Assembly: GCA_018970625.1 (NCBI GenBank)
Contig: JAGWVZ010000215.1
Coordinates: 1 to 6,400, forward strand
Origin: Myxococcales bacterium
Lineage (GTDB): Bacteria > Myxococcota > Bradymonadia > REDH01
Direction of reading: 5' to 3'
Length of the DNA stretch: 6,400 bases
Translations under genes and position numbers: made by a program
The notes under the pieces: generated by a model
What the model was told of the DNA's origin: nothing
Database searches by the model: none
The model's input: only the letters and a program-made list of their open reading frames with translations
In this document: one piece after another, positions 5,860 to 6,400 of the stretch
Layout: each line of letters begins with the position of its first letter
How positions within the stretch are numbered: position 1 is the stretch's first letter

Positions 5860-5880
5860 CCGGATACCGGCTGCCGGTTA
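5860..5880. repeat. Three 7-bp CCGG-headed repeats forming alternative hairpins
   Basis: CCGG occurs at 5860, 5867 and 5874, exactly 7 bases apart, in the units CCGGATA, CCGGCTG and CCGGTTA. GCCGG-ATA-CCGGC (5859-5871) and ACCGG-CTG-CCGGT (5866-5878) are both perfect 5-3-5 inverted repeats that share the middle unit, so only one could form at a time. The array ends 14 bases before the GAAGGA ribosome-binding site of the gene at 5907. It may be an operator or leader structure. Confidence 0.4.
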
Positions 5881-5894
5881 TCGATTGGTTTGAT

Positions 5895-5900
5895 GAAGGA
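5895..5900 (+). promoter_or_regulatory. Ribosome-binding site that fixes the start at 5907
   Basis: GAAGGA at 5895-5900 is a good Shine-Dalgarno sequence 6 bases before ATG 5907. A second ATG at 5902, in another frame, is only 1 base away and runs into a stop within about 20 codons. The spacing therefore selects 5907. Confidence 0.75.
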
Positions 5901-5906
5901 TATGCC

Positions 5907-6400
5907 ATGCGCGCTTCTCTTCTGCGTCGGACTCTCTGCTGTGCCATGTTTCTGGGACTTCTGAGCCCGGTTTCGACCGCTGCGCACGACCCTGACAACA
6001 GCGGCCAGTCCGCGCCGGTGGAGGTGCCCCTTCCTGTGGTCTATCCCGGCGCGGGCGAACGGCTGGTGCCTGTGGACGGCACCGCGTCTTTGACCGGCGC
6101 CGAACCTCGGCTGCGGGCGTTGTTCGAGGCCTGGCGGCAAGCCGACGCGGCCGCGCCTGCCTTTATTTCTGCGAGCGTCGAGCAGGGCACCGTCACCGTC
6201 GTACTCGAGGCACAGGCGCTGGCCGCGTTGCCTGATCACGTCTATGACCTCCTGATTATGGCGGTGAGCGGTTCGCTCGACGGGCATGTGCAGGGCGGCG
6301 TTCATACCATCCGATTTGCCGGCGCACGTGAGGATGGCGCGCTGATTCCCGATCACGAACTGCGTCCGCTGCTGCGTCTGCAGCCGGAGCCGGGCGTGTT
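5907..6400 (+). CDS. Sec-exported protein of unknown function (N-terminal part; continues past window)
   Basis: The frame is open from ATG 5907 to the right edge, giving 164 codons with no stop. Residues 1-26 look like a classical signal peptide: Arg at 2, 7 and 8, a hydrophobic core at about 10-20, and probable cleavage after Ala25 or Ala26 (VSTAA before HDPDN). Cys11 and Cys12 are inside the hydrophobic core and do not make a lipobox. The mature part begins with a Pro/Ser/Gly-rich stretch (28-52). From about 62 to 137 it shows an alternating helix and strand pattern (RLRALFEAWRQAD, GTVTVVLEA, VYDLLIMAV, GGVHTIRFAG). This is loosely reminiscent of GerMN-type domains, but the match is too weak to assign. 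A strong ribosome-binding site supports the start. The gene is divergent from the hydrolase. It is probably periplasmic or surface-exposed, and its main domain may lie beyond the window. Confidence 0.8.
   Translation, partial: MRASLLRRTLCCAMFLGLLSPVSTAAHDPDNSGQSAPVEVPLPVVYPGAGERLVPVDGTASLTGAEPRLRALFEAWRQADAAAPAFISASVEQGTVTVVLEAQALAALPDHVYDLLIMAVSGSLDGHVQGGVHTIRFAGAREDGALIPDHELRPLLRLQPEPGV

Larger units (their letters stand above)
5656..5906. other. Divergent intergenic region between the hydrolase and an exported protein gene
   Basis: These 251 bp lie between the hydrolase start (minus) and the start at 5907 (plus). I could not find a convincing -35/-10 pair for either gene. The notable content is three CCGG-headed heptads just before the ribosome-binding site of the plus-strand gene. 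The minus-strand frame running through this gap is a shadow extension of the hydrolase, without recognisable protein features. Confidence 0.6.

Noticed and set aside
5556..6356. Minus-strand 266-codon ORF
   Set aside because: It overlaps the hydrolase N-terminus in another frame and is antisense to the exported protein at 5907, which has a good ribosome-binding site and a signal peptide.

Overview
The window looks like chromosomal DNA of a GC-rich, Gram-negative, myxobacterium-like organism (Myxococcota, possibly the Bradymonadales side of that group). The clearest lineage clue is the protein at 2435-4726. It combines a lipoprotein signal, a serine protease domain, cysteine-rich modules, a PPC-like beta domain, an Asp/Ser/Thr-rich stalk and a C-terminus of the MYXO-CTERM type (Gly-Cys, hydrophobic helix, Arg cluster). 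The taxonomic call is inference from architecture and base composition; there is no rRNA or other phylogenetic marker apart from infC.

Layout, left to right. Bases 1-1478 (minus strand) carry the N-terminal 492 codons of a predicted lipoprotein that runs off the left edge, with a fibronectin-III-like domain followed by propeller-like beta repeats. Bases 1550-2170 (minus) encode translation initiation factor IF-3 with an unusual Gly/Pro/Arg/Asp-rich N-terminal extension. A 264-bp divergent intergenic region (2171-2434) separates infC from the plus-strand surface protease; it holds a perfect TTGACA box, a pyrimidine-rich tract and a small inverted repeat. Convergent to the protease, bases 4837-5655 (minus) encode an alpha/beta hydrolase with an intact Ser-Asp-His triad. 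Across another divergent gap (5656-5906), a Sec-exported protein of unknown function starts at 5907 (plus) and runs off the right edge.

The genes do not form an obvious pathway. Three of the five (the lipoprotein, the protease and the partial right-edge protein) are predicted to be exported or envelope-attached, while IF-3 and the hydrolase are cytoplasmic. infC stands apart from its usual partners thrS, rpmI and rplT. No mobile element, CRISPR array, tRNA, rRNA or phage gene is visible. I do not see a clear new multi-gene system. The observations most worth checking are the protease with apparent anchoring signals at both ends, the solitary extended infC with its leader region, and the heptad CCGG repeats before the gene at 5907.
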